A DNA stretch of 64,000 nt from Armatimonadota bacterium (GCA_020846715.1 JADLDK010000005.1:1-64000), one strand, 5' to 3'; counted from the first letter of the stretch, positions 35,706 to 46,267 are shown. Notes: generated by a model from the letters alone, not told the origin. Translations and numbers: made by a program.

Positions 35706-36743
35706 ATGGCGCCCAGGCCAACCATCAAGGATGTTGCGCGAGAAGCCAAAGTCTCTCACGCGACTGTCTCGTATATTCTGAATAACAACTGGCACGCTGA
35801 GCGCATCTCCGACGAGACCAAAGCCCGTGTCTGGAGCGCCGTCCACAAGCTTGGCTACAAGTTCAACTCTGTCGGTCGGGATCTGAAGCGCGGCTACACG
35901 AATCAGGTCACGGTCCTGGTAGTCACGTGGAATCTGGCGATCTCCCACGCCGCTACGGCTATGGCCATCAGCCGCGCGGCCGCGGACCGCGAACTTGAGG
36001 CCACCGTGCATGTTGCGGATACAGATCACGATGCGGACGCATTCCTCCGGCGGAGAATGCTGCACAACACTGGCGGCATTCTTGTATTGTGGGATTCTCC
36101 GGCTATGAGTGACAGCTCCCTGGCGCAGCTCGCCTCCGAAGGTCTGCCCGTAGTGGACCTGTTGCCAGGCAGCCCTGAAGGCATATCCCTTGTGGCGACC
36201 GACAGGGAAGACGCAGGTTTTCAGATTGCGTCGTACTTACTGAGCCTGGGGCATCGCCACATCGGGTTCATTGGAGATTTTGCCTCCCGCGCAAAGACTT
36301 CTATGAGCAAGCTGGCCGGTTGCAGGAGGGCTCTTGAGTCGGCAGGCCTGTCTGTCACGGATGAAGACATTGAGAGCGTTTCCGAGTTTGGGTTTGACGC
36401 CGGGTACCATGCGCTGCCGCTTCTGCTGGAGAAGCAGCCTGAGACCACGGCGATCTTCTGCATAAACGACCCCATGGCCATCGGCGCTATTACCGCGGCG
36501 CGCGAGTGTGGCCGGCGTTGCCCGGAAGACATCTCCATTGTTGGCTACGGCGCTTTTCCGGAGTCCGCGTACTGGCAGCCTCCTATCACAACCTTCGCCC
36601 TCTCACCGGACCGCGTCGCAACGCAGGCGCTTGATCTGATCGTTCGGCGGCGGCGCGACCCGGCCGCCCCGCCCGAAGTTATTCTTATCCCCGGGGAGCT
36701 GATCATTCGCGGGTCCACAGCGCCTGCGCTCAGGTCTCTGTAA
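35706..36743 (+). CDS. LacI-family transcriptional regulator
   Basis: A 345-residue repressor. The N-terminal helix-turn-helix TIKDVAREAKVSHATVSYIL (residues 6-25) is textbook LacI; a hinge and a periplasmic-binding-protein-like effector domain follow (VLVVTWNLAISHAATAMAIS, HRHIGFIGDFASR, TAIFCINDPMAIGAI). ATG at 35706 is fixed by CGGAGG seven bases upstream. The effector is probably a sugar. Proximity to the GTTACnCGnGTAAC operators makes it the first candidate for their regulator, but this is inference. A 35-base shorter spacing to the palindrome would be usual for autoregulation. Confidence 0.94.
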   Translation: MAPRPTIKDVAREAKVSHATVSYILNNNWHAERISDETKARVWSAVHKLGYKFNSVGRDLKRGYTNQVTVLVVTWNLAISHAATAMAISRAAADRELEATVHVADTDHDADAFLRRRMLHNTGGILVLWDSPAMSDSSLAQLASEGLPVVDLLPGSPEGISLVATDREDAGFQIASYLLSLGHRHIGFIGDFASRAKTSMSKLAGCRRALESAGLSVTDEDIESVSEFGFDAGYHALPLLLEKQPETTAIFCINDPMAIGAITAARECGRRCPEDISIVGYGAFPESAYWQPPITTFALSPDRVATQALDLIVRRRRDPAAPPEVILIPGELIIRGSTAPALRSL

Positions 36744-36830
36744 AGCGCCACTTCTGCCAGCTTTCACACCCGCGTACATGCTGCGCGATGTGGAGCCGGG
36801 CGTGTCGTCCGCGAGGCGTTGTTTCCTGCG

Positions 36831-37589
36831 CTAAGCTCTCGGATCTCTTACAATCGCGGCGTGGCAGTCGAAATAGAGGATAACGTTGGACTCGCTGTGA
36901 GGTTGCCAGACTCCATCTTTGCTGGGTCCGTAGTGCTTTGTGTATCCATCCTGAATAAAGCGGTTGTTCCACTTCGGGTTCGGGTATTCATCGTACATCC
37001 GGCCGCCTGGTGAGAAGAAGCCACCCATCATATCCATACACTGCGCTGCGGTGCGTCCAAGAGCGCTGTTGTCTGATTGCTCCTGAGGATAATCAACACC
37101 CGGTGCTGTGCCCGTTGGGTTCAGCGGAAAGGATATGTAGTTGGTGCTGGCATAGCTGCCATCTTCCATTCGCACCCATCCAACGATAGCTTTGGGATAG
37201 GTGCCAGGCGCCGGGTTTTTGTTCCTGTCGCGTTTGGCCCCGGCGGGACACATCCAGATGCGCGCGTCCTTGGTGTAGGGCTGGAGAACAGGAATGAGTC
37301 CCGCAACGCTATAGGGCGCAGAGTCGAGCTCACCGAGCTTGAGCTGGTTTGCGGGTTTGCCGCGATAGGCCATGTACGGCGGGTATTTGTCCTTGCTGTC
37401 CTGAGTATACATCTCCATCGCTGTGCCAATCTGCTTCAGATTGGACAGGCAGGACGACTCCAGGGCTTTTGCCTTGGCCCGCGCAAACACTGGAAAGAGA
37501 ATGGCTGCCAGAATAGCAATAATCGCGATGACAACCAGCAACTCTATAAGAGTAAACCCAGCTCGTGATCTATCCACTCGCAGACTCAT
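36831..37589 (-). CDS. DUF1559-type pilin-like secreted protein (copy 1)
   Basis: A 252-residue protein with a type IV prepilin leader: [19 protein letters not shown] near residue 10, cleavage expected after the Gly before FTLIE, then [17 protein letters not shown]. The globular part has conserved Cys residues and the ending [16 protein letters not shown] that corresponds to the family's C-terminal motif. It is the most divergent of three tandem copies. ATG at 37589 is chosen; a TTG at 37607 is possible. Converges with the LacI-family gene. Confidence 0.9.
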   Translation of the reverse strand: MSLRVDRSRAGFTLIELLVVIAIIAILAAILFPVFARAKAKALESSCLSNLKQIGTAMEMYTQDSKDKYPPYMAYRGKPANQLKLGELDSAPYSVAGLIPVLQPYTKDARIWMCPAGAKRDRNKNPAPGTYPKAIVGWVRMEDGSYASTNYISFPLNPTGTAPGVDYPQEQSDNSALGRTAAQCMDMMGGFFSPGGRMYDEYPNPKWNNRFIQDGYTKHYGPSKDGVWQPHSESNVILYFDCHAAIVRDPRA

Positions 37590-37626
37590 TCCGGCACAAC
37601 TATTCAAGCCTGATTCGATTCTTAGT

Positions 37627-38508
37627 CTAGCTCCCTTCAGGCCTGTAGTCTTTCACGTACTTGACGTGCAAATCGTAGAACAGGATGACTGTTGCGTTGC
37701 GGTGCGGCCGCCACGACTGACTCACCAGATATCCATCCTGAATGAAGCGGTTGTTCCACTCTGGCTGGTGGTAGCCCTTTAGCCACATAGCGCCATCGGG
37801 TGGCGAGAATACATTGCCCCAGGCGTCTATCGCCTGCTCCTGCGTCCAGCCGCGCACATATTCCAGTCCGGGGGAGCCGTCGGCGTTCTTGCCCATCTGC
37901 AGCGGGTAGGACACATAGTTGCTGGAGACCCACTGGCCACTGGTGTTCTTGACCCAGCCTACAATCCCTGGATTCCCATTGCCTGGAAAAGAGCATTTCG
38001 CCTGGTTCAATGTTCTTTTCGCGCCGAGAGGGCAGGTAAAAATGCGGTCGTTCTTGGTGTAGGGATTCAGCAGGACGATCAACCCCGCGACCGTAACGTT
38101 GCCGGATGCGTACGTCGAGTAGGTCTCCTGCTGTGTGCCAAGTGGCGGCGTGCCAACGAACGGCTGGCAGCCTGGCGCGTCCGGATACTTGCCCTTGTAG
38201 TCGTCTGTGTACAGCGCCATTGCGGTGCCAATCTGCTTCAGATTGTTGATGCACTGGCTCTCTTTGGCTTTGTTTCTTGCTGTTACGAAGACGGGGAAGA
38301 GAATGGCCGCCAGAATCGCAATAATCGCGATGACGACCAGAAGCTCTATAAGGGTGAACCCGGCAGTGGTCTCTGGCAGACTTGCTGAAGGCTTTCTGGT
38401 GACACCGTCGCCCGGGCGAAGCTCAGAGGGCACGTCAAACTCACGCGCCGCAGATAGAGTCCGTCTTCGTGACGAAGTCCAACCTTGAGTCAAACGAACC
38501 ATCCTCAC
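37627..38508 (-). CDS. DUF1559-type pilin-like secreted protein (copy 2)
   Basis: A 293-residue prepilin-like protein whose N-methylation motif ([17 protein letters not shown]) starts only at residue 50. The start is nonetheless well supported: GTG at 38508 has AAAGG seven bases upstream. The body ([30 protein letters not shown]) is closely similar to copy 3 along its whole length, pointing to a recent duplication. The C-terminal pattern is [18 protein letters not shown]. Secretion by a type II/IV pilus-type system is expected; no such system genes are in the window. Confidence 0.9.
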   Translation of the reverse strand: MRMVRLTQGWTSSRRRTLSAAREFDVPSELRPGDGVTRKPSASLPETTAGFTLIELLVVIAIIAILAAILFPVFVTARNKAKESQCINNLKQIGTAMALYTDDYKGKYPDAPGCQPFVGTPPLGTQQETYSTYASGNVTVAGLIVLLNPYTKNDRIFTCPLGAKRTLNQAKCSFPGNGNPGIVGWVKNTSGQWVSSNYVSYPLQMGKNADGSPGLEYVRGWTQEQAIDAWGNVFSPPDGAMWLKGYHQPEWNNRFIQDGYLVSQSWRPHRNATVILFYDLHVKYVKDYRPEGS

Positions 38509-38617
38509 AACATTACCTTTCCATTCCGACAGTTTCCGTGCCTTTGCGGTACGTGAAAAAGAAAACGCCGACGCACTGTACTGTTCGTCATCGCGCAGCT
38601 GGCACTCTTAGCGGCCT

Positions 38618-39421
38618 TTAACCCGGCTCTGGTCTGTAGTCCTTAACGTATTTCACGTGCAGGTCAAAATACAGGATCGTCATTCCGCCGCGATGTGCGT
38701 GCCAGGAGCTGCCCGGCAAGTACCCATCGTAAATGAAGCGGTTGTTCCACAGGGGCTGGTGATGGCCCTGCAGCCACATCTGTCCATTTGGCGGGGTATA
38801 AAGCTGTCCCCACGCATCCATTGCCTGCTCTGGAGTCCAACCGCGCACATACCCCAGGCCGACTGTCCCGTCAGCGTTCTTGCCAACCTGCAGCGCGTAA
38901 GACACGTAGTTGCTGGACACCCACTGCCCACTGGAGTTCTTGACCCAGCCCACGATAGTGCCGTTGCCCTTCCCGGGATAAGAGCACTTAGCCTGGTTTA
39001 GCGCTCTTTTCGCACCGAGCGGACAGGTGAATATCTGGTCGTTCTTTGTATAGGGTCCAAGAAGCACAATCAGACCTGCGATGGATGCGTTTCCAGAGGC
39101 CTCAGTGGAGTAGGATTCAAGTTGTACTCCAAGCGGCGGAGTACCGACGTAGGGCTGGCATCCGGGCGCATCCGGATACTTACCTTTGTAGTCGTCCGTG
39201 TACATCCCCATTGCCAGACCAATCTGTTTGAGATTGTTGATGCAGCGGGTTTCTTTGGCCTTGTTTCTGGCCATCGCAAAGACTGGAAAGAGAATAGCCG
39301 CAAGAATGGCAATGATCGCAATGACGACCAGAAGCTCGATCAGGGTAAAGCCTGACTGCTTTCTCACTGTGTGTTCGTCTCCTTCTGTGGAGGCGATCCG
39401 ACTTTGGATTGACCGTATCAT
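38618..39421 (-). CDS. DUF1559-type pilin-like secreted protein (copy 3)
   Basis: A 267-residue protein nearly parallel to copy 2: prepilin motif at residues 24-40, [20 protein letters not shown], the [10 protein letters not shown] segment and the ending [21 protein letters not shown] at 39421 has GAGG 11 bases upstream; GTG at 39367 is an alternative that shortens the leader to the usual size. Function unknown; such proteins are numerous in Planctomycetes, Lentisphaerae and Armatimonadota. Confidence 0.9.
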   Translation of the reverse strand: MIRSIQSRIASTEGDEHTVRKQSGFTLIELLVVIAIIAILAAILFPVFAMARNKAKETRCINNLKQIGLAMGMYTDDYKGKYPDAPGCQPYVGTPPLGVQLESYSTEASGNASIAGLIVLLGPYTKNDQIFTCPLGAKRALNQAKCSYPGKGNGTIVGWVKNSSGQWVSSNYVSYALQVGKNADGTVGLGYVRGWTPEQAMDAWGQLYTPPNGQMWLQGHHQPLWNNRFIYDGYLPGSSWHAHRGGMTILYFDLHVKYVKDYRPEPG

Positions 39422-39627
39422 TTTCGCAATAACCTCACCAGTTTTGTTGCCGAAGAACTTCCGACGGGTGAGCTTTCACGCACTGCGTCCACCACGTCGC
39501 CAATAGAACTCCAATCTGCATTGGTCGAGTTCTCAAAATTCAAAAAACTCAGGTCAATGTGCCCGTTTCAGTCTATTCGTAGCAATTCAACTAAGGCCTG
39601 GTGTTTTACTTCCGTAATGCAAAAGGT

Positions 39628-39660
39628 GGAGGGAGACACCGCCACGCAGTGTCTCCCTCC
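39628..39660 (-). terminator. intrinsic terminator of the large secreted protein gene
   Basis: A perfect 12-bp stem (GGAGGGAGACAC with GTGTCTCCCTCC, loop of nine) lies just past the stop at 39674. On the minus strand it is followed by ACCTTTTGC. Confidence 0.8.
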
Positions 39661-39673
39661 TTTGCTCTGGCGT

Positions 39674-42349
39674 TTACGGGTTGTCCACGATTGTAACGAT
39701 GTTGCTGGCGCTCCACGGTTTGACTATGCGAACCGCGTTGGCCGGCGAAGAGCCTTCAAGTGTGGCGATGCCTTCTACCGATACCACGTCTCCCACTCCG
39801 GGGTAGATAACGGTCAGGGACGGGTCAATCACCACTTTGACGATGTCAGATCCGTCATCGACAGTGAAGGATCCACTGTCAACCTGTCTCACCGTGCCTG
39901 CAATGGCCACTTTGTGGGCTGTCATACTCAGTCCCACATCCACACGGCTTGCGTCTCGTCCGTTAGCCCACAGCGCCATCAGCGGATCTGGAAGTGTGAA
40001 CGGGTCGTCACTCCAGGAGTTCGCCTGGATGTACTTTTCTCCCGTTGCAGGGTCCGTCATCATCGATCCGTAGATCTTGGCAAAGCGGTTCACGCGGAGA
40101 TCCAGTGACGTCCAGGGCTGGAAGAGCCTCACCTGCACACCGGAGCTGCGATCCTGCTCTTCAAGGTACAGCCGGTTGCCATTCTGGATTTTGTTTGGTG
40201 TATCGGCGCCCCACTGAGCTGTAATGACCTTTCCGCTCAGAATCACGTCCCCGGACGCCGCTTTGGCGGCTGCAATGCTGCTGTAGCTTCCGGCTTCCGG
40301 CGCAGGCTCTGTCTTGGAGACTTTTACGCTCTTGATCCAGTCAGGACCGACTTCCGGCGGGTAGAGATTGTTCGTATAGTCATACTGCTTGTAGGCAGTG
40401 ACTCGGAAATCAGCATCAATGTCGGACTTACCAAGCAGACTGTCACCCATCGCATTTGCGAAGCTGACCTTTGTCGCTTTGAAAGTGCGCGTCTTGTAGC
40501 TGTTGGACTGCGGAGCGCTCTTGTAGATGTCACCGATAGGGCTTGCCCACAGTGACGCATCCTGCAAGGTGAAATCTCCATGCACACCGAGCGCGTCCCA
40601 TCCCGCCGCGGCGGTGGAGGTGTCCAGATACTCAACAGTGATCCAGACCGTGTCGGTAGGTGACCCGCGGTAGAGCCAGTTGTCATCCACATTGAAGTTC
40701 AGATAGTTGTCCAGCGACCGGTCTGCGCTGCGCATATTGTTGCCGCTGGGGCCCGAGACACTCGTGTTGTTGCTGGCGCCAATCTGCGTAACATTGAAAG
40801 CTCCGCCATTAGGGTCGGGCATAGGTGTCACGCGCCCGCCGTAGCGGTTGAACTGGTTGAACAGGCCACTCTCTTCACCGACTCTGTACCGGCCGGTCGT
40901 GTCCCCAGGCATCGGCGCCAGGCTGTTCCATGTGAGGGTGTTCGATCCAATCGCGCTCAACGTCGCATTGACAACTGTATCGCCAGCGAGAGGTTGCAGG
41001 TGTACGCGCTTCGAAAGATAACCGTTTGCGTTGACGCTGACGATGCACGCCTCAGGAATGTCCGCGCCGCTGGTGTCAAGCGGGGGCACTGCGAGTGAAT
41101 ACTCACCATTGGCATTGGTCACACCGGAGAACTCCTTGGCGCCCCGGAATATCCGCGTCAGATAAGTGCTGGGCAGGTTGTACTCAATGTAGCCAACGCC
41201 CGCGCCCGCAATCGGGTTGCCTGTCGAAGCGTCAGTGATTCTGCCAGTGATATGTGTGAGCTGTGGAGTCTCCAGGGTAAAGGAGAAGCTTGCGGCCACC
41301 GCATAGAGACTTGTGGAGTCTTTGCCAGTGACAATCACCCGGTCATGCAGCCTGTCGTAGGCAAGGCTGTAGCCGGTATCAATATTGCTGCCGAGATCGA
41401 CAGTAGAAAACTTCAGCTCGGGCACGCTGTCCCGGTTCACTGCCCACACGCGGCGCACGCCGTCTCCATCCGTATTAGCTACGACAAACATGCGGTTCTG
41501 GGAGTCTGTGTCCACAGCGTAGCGGCTGGTGACGCGCTTGTCTGAGATGTTGTACTGTGCGGCGAGTTTGTACGGCGCGCTTCCGGAGTAGCGCAGTATC
41601 CAGTAGTCCGCTCCGCAGACGAGTACATCTCCGTTTCGGTCGAATGCGACATCGCGCGGAGATGACGTAAACTCGTAGTTGTCTCCAATCCCTGCGTAAT
41701 CGCCAAATCCCACCAGGTCAGCCGCGAAGTCCCATGTGTCGTCGCTGAAATCAGAGGGGGTTCCATTGAGGTTCCGAGTGTAGAGCTTGGCGCCGCTATC
41801 ATAAGGGTGCGCAGCTTTGTTCCACGATACCGCAAATTTCATTCCGTCGTCACTGAAAGCGCAGCCACGCGCTGTAATGCCGTCTGTGACAAACTTGCTC
41901 AGCCAGACTCCTGACGGACTCACAACATGAACTTCCCCCACAGCGGGAGAGCCGATGCTGCAGGACACGTACATGTTCTTGGTCTTCGGGTCAATAGCGA
42001 CGCCCCAGAGTCCGCCGCTGAGGCTGAGCTGCGTATTGCCTCCGCTGTCCTTGAAGTTAGGACCAAAGCGCGTAAGTTGCTCCGGCGCCAGTGACCCGCC
42101 GGGATTTCCGGTCCACGGGATCTTCACGATCTGGCGCGTCGTCCCCATCTCGATGGTCGCATAGACGTCACCGTTGGTCTGATCCACGTCCATGCCTCTT
42201 GTCACGTAAGAGCCGGTGTCACCCTGCAAATTGAGCTGTGCGAACCACTCCAAATTTGCAGTTCCCAGCGCAAAGCTGACGCCTGCGCTTCCGACAACAG
42301 CGCCTGTAACGAGCGCTGCGGTCATTGCTCCAACAAATCTCCTTTTCAA
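39674..42349 (-). CDS. large secreted protein: propeller, CarboxypepD_reg-like domain and beta-sandwich tail
   Basis: An 891-residue exported protein. TTG at 42349 is favoured by AGAGGAGG seven bases upstream and makes a clean signal peptide (MKRRFVGAMTAALV, then small residues). Residues about 30-365 have repeated blade-like strands (GVAIDPKTKNMYVSC, DVAFDRNGDVLVCGADYWIL). Residues about 370-470 match a carboxypeptidase-regulatory-like beta domain (GRITDASTGNPIAGAGV). The C-terminal part ends with an OB-like strand set (VAIAGTVRQVDSGSFTVDDG). No enzyme motif seen. An operator of the GTTAC type lies 144 bases upstream, so it belongs to the glycan regulon. Confidence 0.85.
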   Translation of the reverse strand: MKRRFVGAMTAALVTGAVVGSAGVSFALGTANLEWFAQLNLQGDTGSYVTRGMDVDQTNGDVYATIEMGTTRQIVKIPWTGNPGGSLAPEQLTRFGPNFKDSGGNTQLSLSGGLWGVAIDPKTKNMYVSCSIGSPAVGEVHVVSPSGVWLSKFVTDGITARGCAFSDDGMKFAVSWNKAAHPYDSGAKLYTRNLNGTPSDFSDDTWDFAADLVGFGDYAGIGDNYEFTSSPRDVAFDRNGDVLVCGADYWILRYSGSAPYKLAAQYNISDKRVTSRYAVDTDSQNRMFVVANTDGDGVRRVWAVNRDSVPELKFSTVDLGSNIDTGYSLAYDRLHDRVIVTGKDSTSLYAVAASFSFTLETPQLTHITGRITDASTGNPIAGAGVGYIEYNLPSTYLTRIFRGAKEFSGVTNANGEYSLAVPPLDTSGADIPEACIVSVNANGYLSKRVHLQPLAGDTVVNATLSAIGSNTLTWNSLAPMPGDTTGRYRVGEESGLFNQFNRYGGRVTPMPDPNGGAFNVTQIGASNNTSVSGPSGNNMRSADRSLDNYLNFNVDDNWLYRGSPTDTVWITVEYLDTSTAAAGWDALGVHGDFTLQDASLWASPIGDIYKSAPQSNSYKTRTFKATKVSFANAMGDSLLGKSDIDADFRVTAYKQYDYTNNLYPPEVGPDWIKSVKVSKTEPAPEAGSYSSIAAAKAASGDVILSGKVITAQWGADTPNKIQNGNRLYLEEQDRSSGVQVRLFQPWTSLDLRVNRFAKIYGSMMTDPATGEKYIQANSWSDDPFTLPDPLMALWANGRDASRVDVGLSMTAHKVAIAGTVRQVDSGSFTVDDGSDIVKVVIDPSLTVIYPGVGDVVSVEGIATLEGSSPANAVRIVKPWSASNIVTIVDNP

Positions 42350-42682
42350 AGCGAATCCTCCTCTCGAGGCCAACATTTGTCACCAGGCTGCGGACGCACA
42401 CTCTGCGGTGGCGCTCCGATCTCAGTTATATTCACGACGCCAGGAACCTTCGAGCCACAATTTAGCTAGCTTCCAGCTTAGTCAACTCTATGGTTACTCG
42501 TGTAACTTACGAGACAAACCAGAAAATCGTCCAAGTTTTCGTCGATGGTCTCAACAGTCTTGTGGGTTTCGCGGGAGCAGAGGACTAACGTCTCTGTCAT
42601 CGCCCGCGCTGGCACCTAGCCTTATCCATTTTATACCATTCGCCCCGCTGATTGTCAATCAAAATCGCAATTTTTCTGACTG
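42350..42682 (-). other. intergenic region with operator and weak promoter
   Basis: No gene seen. It holds the operator at 42493-42506 and a possible minus-strand promoter: TTGGAC at 42534-42529, 17 bases, CGTAAG at 42511-42506 (a weak -10). The 5' leader would be about 150 bases. No clear terminator for the xylanase gene was found here. Confidence 0.4.
42493..42506. promoter_or_regulatory. LacI-type operator 1
   Basis: GTTACTCGTGTAAC: the outer five bases form a perfect inverted repeat around a central CG. It overlaps the expected start of transcription of the large secreted protein gene (minus strand). Confidence 0.75.
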
Positions 42683-44236
42683 TTATTGCGCCGGAGTCGA
42701 GGTGCTTTTCTTCGGGTCGAGGTAATGATAGCCCCAACTGCGGATTAAGCTCTGAAGCCGCGTATAGGACGGCTTTGGCGAGAGATCGCCTCTGAGCATG
42801 CCGCCGTAAGGCCAGAAGCAGCCGATGTCCGGCAGATCCCAGTAAGAGACCGCGCCGATATAGGGCTTGCTGTAGAAAAGAGTGTAGGCCGCGACAATCC
42901 AGTCTGCCTGCATGTCCTCCGTCCACGGCCCGTGCCAGCCGGCAGTCGCCGCCTGGCGCTGGGCGTTCGGGTCCAGTCCTGGCGCTGAGGAGCACGCCAT
43001 CTCTGTGATGTGAATGGGTTTGCCCAGTGAGGCGTAGCGCTCCAGCATCCTGTCGATCTCCAGTAGATCAAACTGTGGATAGTACATCTGCAACCCGACG
43101 ATCTCAAATTTCACGCCTGCGTCTATGCACTCCTTGAGATAGCGGTACGGGGACCGGCGTTTCAGCCCTGCGCTCGTAAGCCTCGATGCGTAGTCCGCCC
43201 AGAGATGGGTGCAGTTGATGACGCGCAATACGTTCGGATCGGCTTCACGAACCGCTCTGGCGGACACGTCTGCAAGACGCACAAGCTGGTCCTGCGTCAG
43301 GTTCAAACCATTTGAAAGGTCGTGGGCCTCATTCACGATCTCACACGTCACAACCCTGCCTTTGTAGCGCTCTGTAACCTCCAGCATCAGATCGTGACAC
43401 GTTTTCTCAGTCTGGGCCCACTGCTTGTTTTTCATCCACTCCGGGCTGACTGAGCGGGCGAAGTAAAGCGGCGGACAGGTCTTGGCTGCCATTGCGTTCG
43501 ATCTGAGCCACTCAACCTGCGCGTCGGCCAGCGAGAAGTTGCGCTTATCCGGGCTGGGAGCGTAGTCGGTGAGGTAGAGATTGGCAGTGCCGTAGTTGAA
43601 CAGCTCTTTGAACCGCCGCTCATATTCAGGGCCGCGCCCCGGATAGCCGAAAGCGTTTGCCCCGAAGAGAAAGCCCTGTCTCGGCCCATCGTACCTCGAA
43701 ATCCGATATCTGGCCCGGGCAAGCGTCATCTCTTCCCCCGCAGTGAGCAGTCTGGCCAGCGCCGGGTACGGCTCCAGTTTTTCAGATTCGCTGATCGCCT
43801 TCTCTACCGCCGAAGGGATGGGACACAGCTCCCGCTTCGCCTCCTTTACCGCTTTGATGACTCGTTCTCGCCGTGTCTTTGCCGCCTCTGCGACAAAATC
43901 CACTGTGTTGGCTGTGGAGAATCCTTTGCCGCTGTTGTCTGCATAGACGTCCACTTCGCCAAAGCCAGGGACCACGAACAGCGTGCACACCTGTATCGGC
44001 TCAGCAGGTAACTCGATGACAGCCTGTCCATTTTTGAGTGTCACACGCGTGACGATCGGTTCATCGGACATGTCGCGACAGTGAAATCGGCGGATGTTTT
44101 CCTTCGAGATGGGATTGCCGTCGCTATCCGTCAGGTTGATTCGGAGCGGTTGAGGCGCGGCCAGAGCCACGCCGGAGGCCGTGGCTATAACCAGTGTTGC
44201 CAGACCTAGCAGCGCTGTTCGAAAAACCGTCTTCAT
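42683..44236 (-). CDS. secreted GH10-type endo-1,4-beta-xylanase
   Basis: A 517-residue protein with a signal peptide (residues 1-26), an N-terminal beta domain (about 27-110), a helical linker, and a GH10-like barrel from about residue 185. The acid/base is Glu303 in TCEIVNEAHD and the nucleophile Glu412 in HITEMACS, both in the GH10 positions; QMYYPQ lies between them. Such enzymes cut xylan, outside the cytoplasm here. It ends the minus-strand unit that begins with the GH42-like gene, seven bases upstream. Exact substrate not determinable by eye. Confidence 0.88.
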   Translation of the reverse strand: MKTVFRTALLGLATLVIATASGVALAAPQPLRINLTDSDGNPISKENIRRFHCRDMSDEPIVTRVTLKNGQAVIELPAEPIQVCTLFVVPGFGEVDVYADNSGKGFSTANTVDFVAEAAKTRRERVIKAVKEAKRELCPIPSAVEKAISESEKLEPYPALARLLTAGEEMTLARARYRISRYDGPRQGFLFGANAFGYPGRGPEYERRFKELFNYGTANLYLTDYAPSPDKRNFSLADAQVEWLRSNAMAAKTCPPLYFARSVSPEWMKNKQWAQTEKTCHDLMLEVTERYKGRVVTCEIVNEAHDLSNGLNLTQDQLVRLADVSARAVREADPNVLRVINCTHLWADYASRLTSAGLKRRSPYRYLKECIDAGVKFEIVGLQMYYPQFDLLEIDRMLERYASLGKPIHITEMACSSAPGLDPNAQRQAATAGWHGPWTEDMQADWIVAAYTLFYSKPYIGAVSYWDLPDIGCFWPYGGMLRGDLSPKPSYTRLQSLIRSWGYHYLDPKKSTSTPAQ

Positions 44237-44243
44237 TCCCGTC

Positions 44244-46058
44244 TCACTTTCGTCGAATCAAATAGGCGCTTCGATGCGCCGGAACCGACAGCTGCCTGCC
44301 CTTCAGCCAGTGCGCAGGAAAGACTGTCGCATTGTCCACATCGTAGCTAACCGGTTTCGCACCGTGGTTGACAACTACCGTAACCGTGTAGTCTATCCCT
44401 TCCAGTGTACCGCTTTCCACGTCTGCTGTGGGGGCAAACTCACTCGTGCGCAGCTGGCCACACAGGCTCTGCACGGCCTTTCGCACCTGTGCCAGACCGT
44501 CCTCGGGCTGTGCGGGAAACGGAACTGTGACTATTTTCATTCCGCCCGCCTTTGCCTGTTCTAACAGCCCTTGGAACCGGGGCGAATAGCGGGCCTGCGG
44601 GACAATCAGAAGCTTGTAATCCTCCAGCTTTTTTGCGCTGGAAAAAACCCAGTCCACCGGCACATCTGCCTTCTGAAAGATCTGGTGCAGCGCTACCAGC
44701 TTTTTGTCGAGGGGCAACTCGTCGTTAGCGCACACAGAGTAGGCTTCATAAGGCATAACGATAGCGGCTTTTCTCGGGGCAGGCGAAGCGGCGTACACGT
44801 ATGAGGCGACCTTCTGAAACTCGAAGTTGGCCTCTTTGGCTTCTTCGCAGGCTGCCTTCTGCCACAACTCCGCGCCTCTTTCACGCCTTCCAGTTGCGGC
44901 AATTCCCGCCCGGTCGTCGCGCTCGTTATATCCGTAATGCATCGCGAGAAGCCCCCGCAGCGCCACAACGCCCAACATCTCAGACTGCCCCCACGGACGG
45001 TGGAACTCAACGGGCCTGGCCGTGTAAGCCTTGTAGCCGGAGTCCAGGTAGTAATCCAGTGCGCCCATCCGGCCCCCCGCAGCGGACTTGATGAGGTCGG
45101 CTTCGGCCAGCACGTATTCTATGCCGTCGTCGCCGTCGTGCTCGCTCCCAATGATGTCAAAAGAGTCCCACAGCTCCGGGCGAATGGCTCTGTGTCCGAT
45201 GCCGCCCGCATCCACGCCGCTTTTTGATCCTTCCAGCAGGCCATGCTGGCGGAAGATGACCATAGTATAGAGGTCCGGGTAGCGCTGTTTCAGGCCGCGC
45301 GACACGCGGCTCCAACCGGTGCTCAGGTCTTCAGCCCGGAAATCGTTCCAGCTTATCAGCGCGTCGAGCTGGCCCGTGTCCGTACTCTTTGGCGGTTCCT
45401 GCCACTTGACTTCCCCGAGAGTGTCCTTCTGGTAGCGCCGCCAGGCCTCTTTTGAGCCTTCGGAGTAGTCTATCCAGTGCCCATCGTAGTCGGTCATCCC
45501 CGTTTCATAAATAACGATCATCACCGGATGCAGCTTGCCATCGCGTCCCATAATGCGCGTGTAGGCCGGATCTTTGATATAGCGATCCAGCACCTGCGAC
45601 TGGTACTCGACCATGACACGCGAGAACGTGGAGTCGTTGTAGCGCAGATTGCAGCCGATACAAAAACCGGTGGGCCCTTCTCCGGTCTCCGTCACTGGCA
45701 GGGTGACACGTGAGAAGAAGTCTCCTCCGGCGTGGAAGGCGGCGTTCCATTGATTGGGCAGGACGTAGAGGTGATTCTTGCCAGCCTGCTGATAGTAGCG
45801 GTCCCAGACCGGTCCCAGCGACAGGTGAATGTAGTCAGTGAAGGCTACTGTCCATCCCCTGTCTGCGACGTCCGCAATGTCTCTATCCAGCAGGTCGTCC
45901 TCGGCAGGGTAGTCGTAGAAGCGCTCGTAATACATCGTCGCGATGAACGGACGCCCGTCCGGCAACATGCCCGGGTAGCCGTCAATCTCGGGTAGCCCCA
46001 GCGCGGCAGAACTCATGAGCAAAACCCCCAGCACAACCAGTGCGCTCCACGTCATCAT
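44244..46058 (-). CDS. secreted GH42-like glycoside hydrolase (putative)
   Basis: A 604-residue exported protein. ATG at 46058 has GAGGGAG eight bases upstream and opens a signal peptide (MMTWSALVVLGVLLMSSAAL). The catalytic region looks like a (beta/alpha)8 barrel, with a possible acid/base Glu in VIYETGMTDYDG and a second Glu in ARPVEFHRPWGQSE. Residues about 430-560 resemble the GATase-like trimerisation domain of GH42 (KAAIVMPYEAYSV, KLEDYKLLIVPQARYS), and a beta domain ends the protein. Family assignment is tentative. First gene of the minus-strand unit, with an operator 210 bases upstream. Confidence 0.75.
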   Translation of the reverse strand: MMTWSALVVLGVLLMSSAALGLPEIDGYPGMLPDGRPFIATMYYERFYDYPAEDDLLDRDIADVADRGWTVAFTDYIHLSLGPVWDRYYQQAGKNHLYVLPNQWNAAFHAGGDFFSRVTLPVTETGEGPTGFCIGCNLRYNDSTFSRVMVEYQSQVLDRYIKDPAYTRIMGRDGKLHPVMIVIYETGMTDYDGHWIDYSEGSKEAWRRYQKDTLGEVKWQEPPKSTDTGQLDALISWNDFRAEDLSTGWSRVSRGLKQRYPDLYTMVIFRQHGLLEGSKSGVDAGGIGHRAIRPELWDSFDIIGSEHDGDDGIEYVLAEADLIKSAAGGRMGALDYYLDSGYKAYTARPVEFHRPWGQSEMLGVVALRGLLAMHYGYNERDDRAGIAATGRRERGAELWQKAACEEAKEANFEFQKVASYVYAASPAPRKAAIVMPYEAYSVCANDELPLDKKLVALHQIFQKADVPVDWVFSSAKKLEDYKLLIVPQARYSPRFQGLLEQAKAGGMKIVTVPFPAQPEDGLAQVRKAVQSLCGQLRTSEFAPTADVESGTLEGIDYTVTVVVNHGAKPVSYDVDNATVFPAHWLKGRQLSVPAHRSAYLIRRK

Positions 46059-46267
46059 TTGCACGTCTCCCTCTCTGTCAAGACCATCTCCCTCAGAGCG
46101 CTTATGCGCCTGGGCAAACACAATTCCTCCACCATTTGCCCCTGCCTTCCCATCACCAACCTGCGGCCAGATTTCCAACAGTGTCGCCGTGGTCAGGATT
46201 GCGTGGCGCTACCGACGCCATAAGCCGACCTCTACAATCGGCGCAGCGGTGTTCGCCTGCCTTGCAG

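Noticed and set aside
44390-44405. GTAACCGTGTAG resembling the glycan operator
   Set aside because: Inside a coding region and without the inverted-repeat symmetry around a central CG.
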